64,000 bases of DNA, from NCBI GenBank assembly GCA_021234155.1, contig JAJEKV010000262.1, forward strand, positions 312,001 to 376,000. The letters run 5' to 3'. This document shows, piece by piece, positions 44,175 through 55,904 of the stretch (the first letter of the stretch is position 1; every line of letters begins with the position of its first letter). The position numbers and the translations under genes are program-made. The stretch comes from Isoetes taiwanensis (Eukaryota; Streptophyta; Lycopodiopsida; Isoetales; Isoetaceae). Under the pieces are notes generated by a model that was given only the letters and a program-made list of their open reading frames with translations, was not told where the DNA came from and made no database searches.

Positions 44175-45155
44175 CTTAGAAATCGACAGACAAACTCTTC
44201 AAAGTACTCTCTTTTGCCTGTCATGTGGTCGCTTACGCCCGAGTCAAGGTACCAAACCCCTTTTGCAAGCTCTACAATCAGGCCATGATGGGATGTATCC
44301 CAGAGAGTACCATGTGGTATTGAATCCAACGTGACTTTTACCATAATGCAAAATTTGGTAAAAAAGTGGACAAACACAAACATCACTATTTTCAATACCT
44401 TGACTGCCATCTGGAAAATGAATTTCATGGACTGCTTGTCCTCTGCAGATTCTGCCTGTGCCATGAATGCCCGAGTCACGGAGACCATGCAATCACTGCT
44501 CGTGCTATTGGAGTGTGTATCACTTGAAGAAGCTGCCTTAGAAGCCTTATATCCATGTGCCTGCTTCTTTTTCATCTTCTTAGAATCATTTCCATCAATT
44601 TCTTTTCGTCTCTTCTTCCTTCGGTCTGGCTCACTACAATCTCGCGCAATGTGGCCTATCTTGTTGCAATTATAACACTTGCGTGTCTCTGCTCCATCAG
44701 GCTTACCAACAAGTCTTTGACCCCAGATTTCTTTTCTCCTGCTATTGCACCTTCCTAGTTTGCTTCCTCCATAAGGATTTGTTGACATGTCCATTCTACT
44801 TCAACATGCTCAGCAGATCCAATGAGGTTCTTAACATTGTTGTAGAATGAGGGTACCATCCAAATACCTCATCATCCGATTCTTTGCTTCCCAATCCTTC
44901 TGAAGCCATTTAAGCAAAGCTTGCTTATCGGACTCACTCACAGCTTCCAGCGATTCTCCTTTAACCCTCTGTGCACTGGTGAGTGTTTGGGCTTTAAGAA
45001 CGGGACGTGGTTCCTCCCCAGACACTATCTGCCACTGACCTTTTGCTGATACCTTCCCTCTCACTTTTATAAACCAGTAGAAGGCGTTGCCATGAGCTAG
45101 CTTTTCGATCCTCCCCATTCTAGCCCAGATCAATCCGTTTGCTTCAAGGATAATC
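44126..45155 (-). pseudogene. Copia element 2 Gag and protease
   Basis: The leader frame is open from the LTR to KQALLKWLQKDWEAKNRMMR. Then a 248-bp deletion relative to element 1 (footprint ATGAGGG at 44,847) removes the central Gag and shifts frame. The CCHC knuckle CYNCNKIGHIARDC and VWYLDSGVSDHMTGK (with Val for Ile) remain in a 222-codon frame. The Gag cannot be functional. Confidence 0.88.
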
Positions 45156-45169
45156 TGGCTCTGATACCA
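45156..45169 (-). other. Primer-binding site, element 2
   Basis: TGGTATCAGAGCCA on the minus strand, 14 nt perfectly complementary to the 3' end (with CCA) of the intact initiator tRNAs of units 2, 3, 4 and 8. Confidence 0.92.
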
Positions 45170-45410
45170 TAATGGAAAACAGAGAATGAAAGACACGAAA
45201 AGGTTGAATCCTCTATTCCAATCAACTGATTCATACATAGCTCTTGAGGCGTGAATAGAAACCACACCGAGCTCCTGAGATTCAAGAATACACCAATAAT
45301 AGCTTCCTCTAATTCTGGAATCAACCATCTATCTAAACCCTAAGCTTTTATGGCAGACTCAAATGTGACAGGGACTCCACTTGTCAACACAAGAATATCA
45401 ATTCCCAACA
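45170..45410 (-). repeat. Shared middle Copia LTR
   Basis: 241 bp. It serves as 3' LTR of element 1 (polypurine tract on one side) and 5' LTR of element 2 (primer-binding site on the other). Confidence 0.9.
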
Positions 45411-45419
45411 CTCCCCCTC
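45411..45419 (-). other. Polypurine tract, element 1
   Basis: GAGGGGGAG on the minus strand directly before the middle LTR start TGTTGGG. It primes plus-strand synthesis in LTR elements. Confidence 0.85.
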
Positions 45420-45667
45420 AAGGGTGTCTCTATCACACACAGCAGAATAATTCAAATGACAAAAATATCTGAAATATGCCCCTTCTGTCATCAGAGTTAG
45501 CTTCAACACCCTAAACTGCAGAAAGTAAAAGACAACAAACAAGACAAACTGAATTCAGCAAAAGACTTGCTCCCCTTTAAGGAGAACTTGGTTAATAATC
45601 TTATGGGATGCTTGTTTTTTTGTTTGATTCAGAGATATCAACTCCCCTTCGACAACTATCCCTGTTA

Positions 45668-46015
45668 TCAAATGACCTCCATACCCATTTCAGTGAGACA
45701 TTCATTGAAGCGTTTCTTAGCCAATGGCTTTGTCAATGCATCAGCTGTCATCAAGTGAGTTCTCATATGTAGGATACTTATTTTCCCTTCCTCCACTTCT
45801 TCCCTTGAGAAGTGATACTGTACTTCTATATGCTTGGCTTGCGAGAAGTTGCTGGGATTCTTAACAAGGCTTACAGCAGCCTTGTTGTCGTTGTAAAGTA
45901 GTGTGGGCTTCTTTTGATCCATGCACAGGTCTGTCAGCAACCTTCTAAGCCATACTGCTTCCTTTGAAGCTGCACAAATTGCCATGTATTCACTTTCAAA
46001 AGTGCTAGCTGCCAC
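45668..46015 (-). pseudogene. Copia element 1 RNase H
   Basis: AASTFESEYMAICAASKEAV, WLRRLLTDL, LLYNDNKAAVSLVKNPSNF, AKHIEVQYHFSREEVEEGKI and DALTKPLAKKRF are the standard Copia RNase H landmarks. It is open through its stop, and the 3' end of the coding region is about 250 bp before the polypurine tract. Confidence 0.92.
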
Positions 46016-46237
46016 AACCTTCTGTTTCTTGCTAGATCAACTGATCACTCCCCCTTGCAGCTTAAAAATGAAGCCGGTGCGGGATCTTCGGCAGTCTTCC
46101 TAGTCTCCAGCATAGTTAACATCCACAAAACCTTCCAAGGTCAGCTGTGGAAGGGCATTTCCTTGGTAGCAAAGGCCAAGCTGTGTTGTGCTTCGAAGGT
46201 ACCGCAAGATACGTTTAAGAGATTGCCAATGTATAGG

Positions 46238-47390
46238 TTAGGGATCCTCCATGTATTGGCTGGCTGAAATAACACTCTCTGCTACATCAGGCCTGCTACA
46301 TACCATGAAATGCATAAGGGATCCAATGATGTTCCGATAGGAGGCACTAATAATTTCTGCCCCTGTGTGATCCAAAGCAGCATTATGAGCATGAGGCACA
46401 ACAGGAGTACTCACACCACGGTAGGTCAGCATATTGGTGCGAGTGAGCAGGGACTCAATTCCTTTGGCTTGATGGATAAGAAGCCGTTTGGATGCGCGAT
46501 CACGAACCACATGAATGCCCAAAAAATATTTCAAATCACCAAGATCTGTCATATGGAAGCGGTGAGCTAAACTCGCTTTGGTATGCTGTATCAGCAAAGA
46601 GTTGTTAGAGGCTAAGATAAGATCATCAACATACAAGACGATGATGATAATTTTGCAGCCCTCTCATTTGATGTAGACATTCCAATCAGCAACACTTCTT
46701 TCAAAGATTTGTCCAGTAAAGAAAGAATGAATGATGTGATACCAAAGCCTGGGAGACTGCTTTAAACCATAGATGGCACGCTTAAGTTTGCAAACTAGCG
46801 GCTGCGACTCTTTTGCTGGGCTGCTCATAACCTGGTGGTTGCTTTAGATAAACTTCTTCATCTATTTTCCCATGAAGGAATGCCGACTTCACATCCATTT
46901 GCTGTAACTCCCAATCAAGTGCTGTAGCGAGAGCCAACACAACTCGAACAAGGGTGAGACGTGCCACAGGAGCAAACGTCTCGTGGTAATCAATGCCCGC
47001 TTTTTGTGAGCATCCACGGGCCACCAGCCGGGCTTTATACCTGGACACTTAATGATTTTCATCATATTTAAGCTTATAGATCCACTTACAAGTAATGGCT
47101 TTTCGGCCTTGAGTCAGTGAGCAGAGTTCCCATGTGTGATTTTCCAAGAGAGACTGGTACTCCTCATCCATTGCTCGCTGCCAATGTGCCTTTTGAGGAC
47201 ACGAGAGTGCTTCTTGGATGTGCATAGGTTCATCAATGGAGGTTTGAGCATGGATGGTCTCCGATTCTCAAGGTACTCAAGCATTTTGGCTGTATGCTTG
47301 GGTGTCCAGGTGGACCGGCGAACTACTGGTGGCTCAGTGGCTGGTGGCTCATGTGCTGGAGCACTAAGATCCTCCTGAAAGTCATCCTCA
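46238..47390 (-). pseudogene. Copia element 1 reverse transcriptase
   Basis: The N-terminal part shows the 'AM..E...L..N.TWEL' region near 47,120, then [59 protein letters not shown] and KQPPGYE. The C-terminal part has MYVDDLILASNN (YVDD catalytic motif), LGDLKYFLGIHV and SRPDVAESVISASQYM. About 140 bp between KQPPGYE and YVDD is damaged or lost (46,640-46,800). Confidence 0.9.
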
Positions 47391-47394
47391 GATT

Positions 47395-48560
47395 CTAGCT
47401 CAGATGGGATGTCCACTTCCTCCAATGGCCCTGCCTCATGGCCATCTTCGAAATCTGAATCAGAAGTGGCGTCCTCATGTGCACATGCCAAGGATCATCA
47501 TTTTTAGAACCTGCGCCCTTTCCAAGACTGAAATCATGCTCATCAAACAATACACTTCTCCTCACAATCATTTTGCGTTGGGATGGAACATACAGCTTGT
47601 ACCCTTTGATGGTATCGCCATATCCGACAAAAATGCACGGAGTGGCCTTGGTAGAGAGCTTATCAGCTTTGGACAGGTAGGCAAATGCAGTGCACTCAAA
47701 GATTTTCAATCCTTCGACACTAGGCTTGGTACCAGTCCATGCATGTTCTGGAACTTGGGTTGGGACAGCCTTTGTGGAACTCGATTGATGAGATACACTG
47801 CCGTGTTGACTGCTTCTGCCCAGAACCTGTAATGTAAGCCTTTGGACAGCAGCAAAGATCGAGCACATTCCAGAACAGTGCAGTTCTTCCGCTCTACAAC
47901 TCCATTTTGTTGATGTTCATGAGCTACAGATGTTTCATGGCATATCCCACGGTCCTGCAGATATACATCAAACTCTCAACTGATGAACTTGCCACCTTGA
48001 TCAGTACGGATAGTTTTAACCTTTCGTTCAATGAAAGTTTCTGCAACATTTTGCCACTGCTGGAAATATGCAAATGCATCAGACTTCAGTGCCATAAAGA
48101 ACACCCAATTTTTCCGGGTGAAATCATGGATGACCAGCAGGAAATATTGCGAGCCACCTATGGATCTAACGCGAGCTGGGTCCCATACATCCATATGCAC
48201 AAGATCGAGAGGTTTAGTAGCTCTGTTACTCTTCATTTTCTTGTATGGCTTACGACTCAGCTTGCCAAGTGCACATCCCTCACAGATTCCTTGAGGAACC
48301 TTGAACTTTGGCATATCCATAACAAAGCTCCCTGCCCGCATCTTCTTAAGCAACGGGAAATTTGCATGCCTGAGCCTCTCATGCCAAATCTGATTGGTGT
48401 CATTGGTCTTTGGCGGTCGAGTATCAGTATACTTGTTTTTACCAACTTAGCTTGTGTAGGTTTTCTTCTCGTCACCCCTACCAAGTACTGCATTGTCTGC
48501 ATTCTTTATCAGGCATTTGCCTCCCCCAAAGGTGATAAATAATTGGGCATCATCCATCTT
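47395..48560 (-). pseudogene. Copia element 1 GAG-pre-integrase and integrase
   Basis: IWHERLRHANFPLL and GICEGCALGKLSRKPYK give the HHCC zinc motif. RATKPLDLVHMDVWDPARVR (first Asp), RKNWVFFMALKSDAFAYF and RTDQGGKFIS (second Asp) form the core, and VERKNCTVLECA near 47,890 supplies the Glu. The later KAVPTQVPEHAWTGTKPSVE, FVGYGDTIKGYKLYVP and SVLFDEHDF are the usual integrase C-terminal landmarks. Frameshifts break it at about 48,400, 47,950 and 47,490. Confidence 0.88.
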
Positions 48561-48592
48561 AGAAATTGACAGATAAACTCTTCAAAGTACTC

Positions 48593-49810
48593 TCATTTGC
48601 CTGTCATGTGGTCGCTTATGCCCGAGTCAAGGTACCAAACCCCTTTTGCAAGCTCTGCAATCAGGCCATGATGGGATGTGTCCCAGAGAGCACAATGTGG
48701 TGTTGAATCCAACGTGACTTTTACCGTAATGCAAAGTTTGGTAAAAAAGTGGACAAACACAAACATCACTATTTTCAATACCTTGACTGCCATCTGGAAA
48801 ATGAATTTCATGGACTGCTTGTTCTCTGCAGATTCTGCCTGTGCCATGAATGCTCGAGTCACGTAGACCATGCAGTCACTGCTCGTGCTAGTGGAGTGTG
48901 TATCACTTGAAGAAGCTGCCTTAGAAGCCTTATATACATGTGCCTGCTTCTTTTTCATCTTCTTAGAATCATTTCCATCAATTTTTTTTCGTCTCTTCTT
49001 CCTTCGGTCTAGCTCACTACAATCTCGAGCAATGTGGCCTATCTTGTTGCAATTATAACACTTGCGTGTCTCTACTCCATCATGCTTACCAACAAGTGCT
49101 TGTCCCTCTTTGACCCCAGATTGCTTTTCTCCTGCTGTTGCACCTGCCTGGTTTGCTTCCTCCATAAGGATTTGTTGACATGCCCATTCTACTTCAATAT
49201 GCTCAGCAGATCCAATGAGGTTCTTAACATTGTTGTAGGATGAGGGAAGTCCTAGAAATAATGCCCCTACTACCAGATCATCATCGAGGCCCTTTTCCAT
49301 GCCTCTCAGTTGCAGGGACGCTGCCTTGATCTTGAAGATGAACTCCTCTGCTGACCCACAATCCTTCAATTTGGTTGAAAACATTATGGCATACAAATTT
49401 GCCTGTTGAGAAAAATGCTTCTTCGTATACATCTTTGCAAGTTCTTCCCAGGCATCTTTGGCTGTTTCAGCTGCTTCCACCTGAGCTATGAGGGTATCAT
49501 CCAAATACCTCATCATCGGATTCTTTGCTTCCCAATCCTTCTGAAGCCATTTAATTAAGCAAAGCTTGCTTATCAGACTCACTCACAGCTTCCAGCGATT
49601 CTCCTTTAACCCTCTGTGCACTGGTGAGTGTTTGGGCTTTAAGAACGGGACGTGGTTCCTCCCCAGACACTATCTGCCACAGACCTTTTGCTGATAGCTT
49701 CCCTCTCACTTTTATAAACTAGTAGAAGGCATTGCCATGAGCTAGCTTTTCGATCCTCTCCATTCTGCTTTCCCCTAGCCCAGATCAATCCGTCTGCTTC
49801 AAGTATAATC
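48593..49810 (-). pseudogene. Copia element 1 Gag and protease
   Basis: The leader part (GEEPRPVLKAQTLTSAQRVK) is in another frame from the 329-codon main frame. The main frame has LIKWLQKDWEAKNPMMRYLD, AWEELAKMYTKK, FIFKIKAASLQLRGMEKGLD (UBN2-type Gag), the CCHC knuckle CYNCNKIGHIARDC, a Lys-rich stretch, and VWYLDSGISDHMTGK, the aspartic protease active site (DSG) of Copia. The main frame ends in a stop just after the protease motif. The leader/main frame change near 49,560 lies at a small duplication (TTAATTAAGC). Confidence 0.88.
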
Positions 49811-49811
49811 C

Positions 49812-49824
49812 GGCTCTGATACCA
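49812..49824 (-). other. Primer-binding site, element 1
   Basis: TGGTATCAGAGCC on the minus strand, abutting the LTR. It is complementary to the 3' end of initiator tRNA-Met including CCA. The next base is diverged here. Confidence 0.9.
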
Positions 49825-50065
49825 TAATGGAAAACAGAGAATGAAAGACACGAAAAGGTTGAATCCTCTATTTCAATCAACTGATTTATACATAGCTCTT
49901 GAGGCGTGAATAGAAACCACACCGAGCTCCTGAGATTCAGGAATACACCAATAATAGCTTCCCCTAATTCTGGAATCAACCGTCTACCTAAACCCTAAGC
50001 TTTTATGGCAGACTCAAATGTGACAGGGACTCCACTTCTCAACACAAGAATATCAATTCCCAACA
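49825..50065 (-). repeat. Copia 5' LTR of element 1
   Basis: 241 bp, starting TGTTGGGAATTG and ending CCATTA on the minus strand. It directly precedes the primer-binding site. It differs from the middle LTR at about seven positions by eye. Confidence 0.9.
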
Positions 50066-50070
50066 ATGGA

Positions 50071-50589
50071 ATGGGTTATAGAAAAACAATCCTTTTCTCT
50101 CAAAAGTAAGTTGCACATTGTAGCCATGCTATAGTTTAAGTGTTGTAGTCATTGCCAGCTCCAGCCCAAGAGCTTTATCCTGTTCGATCTTCATATGAAC
50201 AGATTTACAGAATGAATCAGATGTTCGAAATGCATAGATGCACACATGGATGTTTCAAAATGATACACAAATGAATGCTCCTGTCATTTTCATCTTCTTC
50301 TTCTACCTCTGGTGGCAGGTATATGTGGGCCTTGAACATAATCAAACAAAACATTTATTACGTTCGGTAATTCATCGAACGATGCATTACACCCTCGTAG
50401 GGGTGGTTGGCAACGGACACCGACCTACGCATTCCCTCATTTGACTTACATAGTGCATATAGTAGTAGCTAATATATTTATTCTTTATATGTCGAAAGGG
50501 CATACCCTTAGGGCTAGAGGGTGTGGTTTTTGGATATGCTAAAGAATATCCTATGAGACCATCACACAAATTTACCTTCCCCATAAACA
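50071..50589. other. Flank of the Copia tandem, no gene seen
   Basis: AT-rich, possibly the upstream part of the decayed LINE that follows. I see no supported feature. Confidence 0.35.
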
Positions 50590-51480
50590 ATTGGTTTCAT
50601 GATGAATGCAAGCAGTGCATCAACTATCCCATATGGTATTTGGATTGTATATTTATCAACTAGAGGAATGGCTTGCCTCACATGGAGCAGAGGACCCGAC
50701 TCAATTGATTACATCATTAGGTAGTCGATATATGCAAATGATATGGACCCGCTAGCTCACACCCAAAAAGTATATAGCGACATCGGATCACGATTAAGTG
50801 CTTGCGGTCGGGACATTGGAATGCGGGTCAACTTGGCGAACACCAATGTACTCCTCGTATTAGACATATAAAAGGCACTTCACTTATCGGGATGAAAATG
50901 TACAAGTGATTTATCCATACAAATACCTTGGGGTAGAGTCTACCACCATATATTAGGATACCTATATCCGGTACACTTGTTCGGGGTTTTAATAGAACCA
51001 ATGCTTTTATATGGAGTGGAAGTATGGGGGTTGGTAATATCTCTCGCCACTTGGAAAGATTTGGAATGGGTCTAGAAGGACTTTATGACAAAGGCTCTTA
51101 GAGTCAAGTCCATGGTTTTGTACCCAATTCTCCGCCAAGAAACATGATTTTTTACTCTATAGTGTACTGCATTAGAGCGAAAAGTACTTTACTACAAGAG
51201 TGGTACACATGGGAGACACGCAACTTCCAAACCTAGTCCACACTGGCAATGGGTCCATAGCGTCTTAAAGCCTATTGGAAGGAAAATGTGCAGGTTGGTT
51301 CACCAGATAGAGCAAGGATGTGTACCATACTCATTTGAAATAGTATCTCGATACATGCTCCCTTGGTAAGTTTTGGGACACCAGTATGGAAAAGGTCAAA
51401 ATGACACAAAGCCAAATTAATCCCGCACTTGCTCGTGGCCCGCAGTGGTACCTTTTATCATTTGCCTATGATGACGTGTG
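50590..51480 (+). pseudogene. Strongly decayed LINE C, reverse transcriptase remnant
   Basis: Frame-hopping translation gives VFGLYIYQLEEWLASHGAED, then KYLGVEST, then MLLYGVEVWG and ATWKDLE. These are the FGLYID..LEEWL, YKYLG and LLYG.E.WG landmarks of LINE RT and its C-terminal side, in the correct order on the plus strand. Stops and shifts are frequent. It is the same broad family as LINE A (18.4 kb), judged from the FGLYI block. Confidence 0.6.
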
Positions 51481-51520
51481 AAACAATTGCGTCTATTTGT
51501 ACCGATGCATACATCTTGGA

Positions 51521-51925
51521 CTACCATTAATATTAATTAACATAAACCATTACATTCAATGGTTTTAAATTTAAATCCCCCTAAAACCCCCTTTGGTTTG
51601 GGTGCATATTCACACGGGGGTTACTCCGGGCATCGAGAGCTGTCGGATGGGCATATTTTCCCTTTATTCCTTGATCTGGACCGTACGCAGCGATCCTCGT
51701 TTGTGGGGTATGCATGTACAAGTTTTTGTATACTGTATATTAAAGTTTGTTAAATACTATAAGGTTTCAGCGAATGTACTTAATGGTGTTAATTTTGTAC
51801 ATGTATTGTACGTTTGTAGGGGCTCTCGCTGCCCTACGTAACCCCCCCTGTGAATATGCACCCAAACCAAAGGGGGTTTTAGGGGATTGAATGTAATGGT
51901 TTATGTTAATTAATATTAATGGTAG
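51521..51925. mobile_element. 405-bp inverted-repeat element (MITE-like)
   Basis: The arms 51,521-51,622 and 51,840-51,925 are inverted copies. They share CTACCATTAATATTAATTAA at the outside and CTTTGGTTTGGGTGCATATT further in. The left arm has an extra 16-18 bp (GGTTTTAAATTTAAATCC). The centre is about 215 bp, non-coding. I find no clear target duplication, so the true ends are uncertain. Confidence 0.7.
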
Positions 51926-52779
51926 TTATTTGTTGGAAAAAATTTTTTGGGCCCTTCGGGCCCTAACGAATAGAACTCGAACTTAAATTAGCAAATAAAC
52001 ACATATTGCATGAAATTTGTTTGAATATGTTGTTGAACCAATAGTTGTTTCTCATTCAATAAATATTAGCAAGGTTTGTTATTAGCAGGAAAAACATATG
52101 AGATTCCAGAGAATGACATGTTTCATTGGAAGCATTGATTCCTCTGTCAAATAATGTAGATTGTATTAAATTACACATGAATAAGCAAGCTTGTTATGCC
52201 TTCAATAACATGCATTTGGTGTTGTAGAAACTTTGAAGGCCTTTCCTGCTCTAGAACAAAGCACTGCACAGTTAATATTTAGCAAATACACGTGCAAACG
52301 TTTTCCTGACTTTGTTTCCAATACTCCTTCACATATGCCTTGGTTTGTGCATAGATGAGATAGAGATGTCGTGGACTTGATTCACCAAGCGCCTTGCTAA
52401 TGTTGAAACTTCAGTCAGTGTCATAAAATAATTTGAACATGTGGCAAAATAGGGTAGAACTAAGGACACATACCATGATCCAACTTTGGACCTGCTTTGC
52501 TAGATCGCCATACATTATGAAAGAATCAGCTAGAGTCCCTGGATTTGGACTGAATATATTCAATGCACACATACATAGCAAATAGCTGTCACATCTTCAA
52601 CATATCTCCTCATGTGCTAAACCCTGTTAAACCATTTGTATGCTCAAATTCAAGCAAGAGCTGTAGCGAGAAGATAAGACACAACAACCCCAACATTTGG
52701 TCCACAGTCGAAAACAACAGTAAAATTAGACCATGCTTTGTCTTTTTGAAGATTACCAAAAACACTACACGTAGTTATG
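51926..52779. other. Non-coding stretch
   Basis: AT-rich, frames under 85 codons, no motif recognised. Confidence 0.4.
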
Positions 52780-52985
52780 TGGAGGCGTGGTTTTTCGAGG
52801 ATATGCTATAGTTTTTCTTAAAGAGCTATAGTTTTTTTTTTTTAAGAATGTATGGTTTCTTAAGGAGCTGTAGTTTCTTTTTAAGGATGTGTTGTTTTCT
52901 AAGGGGGTATAGTTTTTTGAGGGGATGTTTTTTTTTAAGGCGTGGTTTTTTAAGGTAGTGTTTTTTTTTAGGTATAGTTTTTTAT
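52780..52985. repeat. Degenerate T-rich minisatellite
   Basis: About ten loosely repeated words of the type (T)nAAGGxxxTxGTTTTTT. An inverse-looking A-rich counterpart occurs at about 56,750-57,250. Confidence 0.5.
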
Positions 52986-52999
52986 GGTTTTGTAAGAAT

Positions 53000-55395
53000 C
53001 CATGTATGACTAAGTTCTCCACATGCCATTGCTGCCACAAAATGGCATGCATGTGTTGCCCCCAAAGGGAACATACTAATTGTTGGTTTATGCTTTAAGA
53101 CTAGGTCAATTGCCCTAGGAGACTAGGTCAAAGTTTGGAAGAACTTGTTAGCCAACGTTGATGTGAAGGTCAAAAGAGACCTATCTTCAAGGTCAACACA
53201 AAGCATTCAAGGTCAAACTCCATAAGAGGTACTTTATTTGTGGTCAACATTTGATCAAGGATATGTTCTAGAAGACTCTGGGTTTTAAAATTTGAAAGAC
53301 ACTCATTTGAGGTTTGGAAATTAGAGTTTGGAAGAGCCCATAGTACTTGGTTCGGGAAATTCTGCAGTTTAAGCGTAACCCACTATTTAAATTCAAAATT
53401 AAAGACTGTGTATTGATTTCTGTTAGGATAAGGAATGGATTAGTTTCTAATTAGTAGTATAGAAAGGACATTCAGAGGTCACATGTTTTCTAAATCTGTA
53501 GCTATTTTTAAAGTCTGCCATAGGGCTCGAAATTGCTTGCCCTATTGGAAGCGCCGTCAAGATTTTCTTCTTGCCTTTTTATCTACGAAGTGGTCTCTGA
53601 AGAGGTATTTTGGATTTTAGGTACCCAATTCTGTATCTTGGTGGAATTTTTATTCCCTTTTCCGAGTTTTTTGGAGATTTTGTTACAGAATGTGTTGTCG
53701 GGGATGCCCTTATTTTAAGCTCGTTTAAAAATACGGCTCCTTAATCCTCCAACTTTTTCTATTGTTTTTTGTTTACATGTAAGGGGCTTAGAAAGCAGCA
53801 GCTTGCATAGCCAAAGCTCTTCACCGGATCATTTGGGTTCTGTAGAAAACTGTAGGCCAAAAATAATTTGTGACATGTTCGTCTAGAATTCAATGAAAAT
53901 TTTCCTTTAAGGAGGAAAAAGTTTTCCGAACCAAGCCATGATATATGGTCCTATGTCCTAGCCATTTTCTCTCCTTTCCACATCCATATCATATTTTTAT
54001 CCACCTTTGATTCATAAAACCCTACCCCATAGTCTCCCAAATATTGGACTCAAAGAATTTGTGCCTAAAACGTTTTCTCATAGTTAAAGGGCCTTGTGAT
54101 TTTTATAGCCAATGCCTTTGATCCTTGAACTTCAAAGAACCATGGTCTAAATTGGCTAAGGCCAAAAATACAAGCATATTTGGGCATATACTCATGAAAA
54201 GATGTGAACCGCGTCACAAGTTTTACCAAAATATTGTTGAATGAACCCTAACTTTAGAAACGTGCTCGAATCGGATCTTTATAATCTCTGAAATCTGTCT
54301 ATTGGATTCCCGCACCTAAGGAGTACATGAATCCTTAGATCAAGCCCTAAGATGCCAGAAATTAAAGATTTTGATCTATATACCGAGGTAACAGTTGTGA
54401 AAACCTTTTGAAGGCCCAGACACGCTCAAGTAAACAATATTAGGAGTCCTCTGAAGCATCACTCTTGGCATCTTTTAGCACCCATGTGCTTTGAAAAAAC
54501 CCCAAAAAAAAACCATTGCAAATCCGAGTTACAAATTTGACCGTATTGTCTGCCATGTCACCCTTTGTTTGCCAAGTCATTACCTTTGTTGCTAATCACC
54601 CATCCTTAGCTATTTTTGCCATGGTACAACATGGAAAAATACATGCAATGGGCTTTGGAAAATTGAATTTGGCCAAATTTAGACCTCCAAAATTGACTTC
54701 TCAGGAGGATGCGTACCAAAATAATAGCAAAACTAGTCTATCTACTCCTAGCTTGCATATGCCTAATTTCCTTATTCCCTACTTTGTTCAACGGAAGAAT
54801 ATGACTTTGTTCAACATGACCTACCTCCGAAATGTGTATGGGTGATTTTCGTTAGATTACCTTCTCTCCAGAGGAAGTTATATACAAAATTTCTCTGCAT
54901 TTTGGTTATTGTAACCATTTTTCTTTATTGTTTTCTTCACTATACTATGTCTCAGAAAGAATTGGAGTTAAAAGCAGTATTACGAGGATTATCATCAAAT
55001 TGTTCAACTATTTTGAGCAAAGTGAGTCTATGTTCCTTGCAGATGATCTTCATTGGTGCATCCACCAGTTCTAGGCTATGGCGAGCAAATCTCAAGAAAA
55101 TACGACACTACAATTGTTCATCTCTTAGGTTTTTCTTATTTGATGCTTTCATTTCTTCTAGATTTCTCTGTAACATGGATTTTCAACAGAATATGCGCAT
55201 TAAATTAAATCATAAAAATCATAAAATCGTAGAAACATATGCAGCCCATCCAACGGCCTAGATGGTCCAAGACGAATGGTCTGGATTGCGATCCAAGTCA
55301 TGTCATCCTATTGGTTGGGCTAAGTACCTTTTTTCCCGCCTTGGCCGCTGCTGTATCTTGCTGCCTTGGCAGCCGTTGCAACTTTGTTTCTCGCT
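53000..55395. other. Non-coding stretch
   Basis: No supported gene. The plus-strand frames of 109 and 139 codons (54,516-55,261) have no recognisable motifs and biased, low-information composition. Confidence 0.4.
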
Positions 55396-55399
55396 TCAA

Positions 55400-55490
55400 C
55401 TATGGCGATGGCGCTGCACCTTGCTCCAGCTATGGGGATGACGATGGCGCTGCACTTTGCTCCAACTATGGGGATGGCAATGGCGCTGGG
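55400..55490. repeat. Imperfect minisatellite, about 30-36-bp units
   Basis: Three units built on CTATGG.GATG...GCGCTGCAC.TTGCTCCA. A stray unit (CTATGGCGATGGCGCTGCAC) lies at about 55,828. Confidence 0.8.
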
Positions 55491-55541
55491 GCCAAGAGTG
55501 CCTTGTTTCAAGCTGTGGGATAGCGTTAAGCTTAGAGGGAT

Positions 55542-55904
55542 TCAGCAAGCGAAAGGGTCATGACAGTGTTTTTGAGACAGGCCATCCCTCATGTCAGTGA
55601 TGAGTTTTGTGAGCAGAGTTTGATCTTTAGGGCTAAGCTCCGGCGAAAACTCGTCTTGAGAAAACCTCTGCGAGCTTTTGGACAAGAGCTTCCACCATTT
55701 CTCCCACACTGGGCCTTGAGAAGGCAGAAGATCTTTGGACTTCAGCATAATGGGATTCTCAGCATGCCCTGCAACAAAGGCCACTGCTGCTGTCCTGTTT
55801 CCAAACACTAGCCTTTCCTTCTTCCAGCTATGGCGATGGCGCTGCACTGCACTGAGGCCAGAAAATGGCGTAGCAAATCTGGGAAGCACGAAGGCGTTTA
55901 ACAT
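55542..55904 (-). other. Unassigned 120-codon frame
   Basis: The peptide includes GPVWEKWWKLLSKSSQRFSQ and LTKLITDMRDGLSQKHCHDP. Its composition is protein-like but I recognise no family, and the minisatellite lies next to it. It could be an exon or transposon fragment. Confidence 0.25.

Larger units (their letters stand above)
41986..50065 (-). mobile_element. Copia tandem: three LTRs, two internal regions
   Basis: The minus-strand order is LTR (50,065-49,825), complete internal region, shared LTR (45,410-45,170), damaged internal region, truncated LTR (42,155-41,986). The pair is bounded by a 5-bp duplication ATGGA (41,981-41,985 and 50,066-50,070). This structure arises by unequal recombination between LTRs or insertion of a tandem DNA copy. 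Element 1 is 4,896 bp from LTR to LTR. Domain order Gag-PR-INT-RT-RH identifies Copia. Confidence 0.92.

Noticed and set aside
54842-55261. 139-codon plus-strand frame
   Set aside because: No motif, and Phe/Leu/Ile-rich composition expected from AT-rich DNA.
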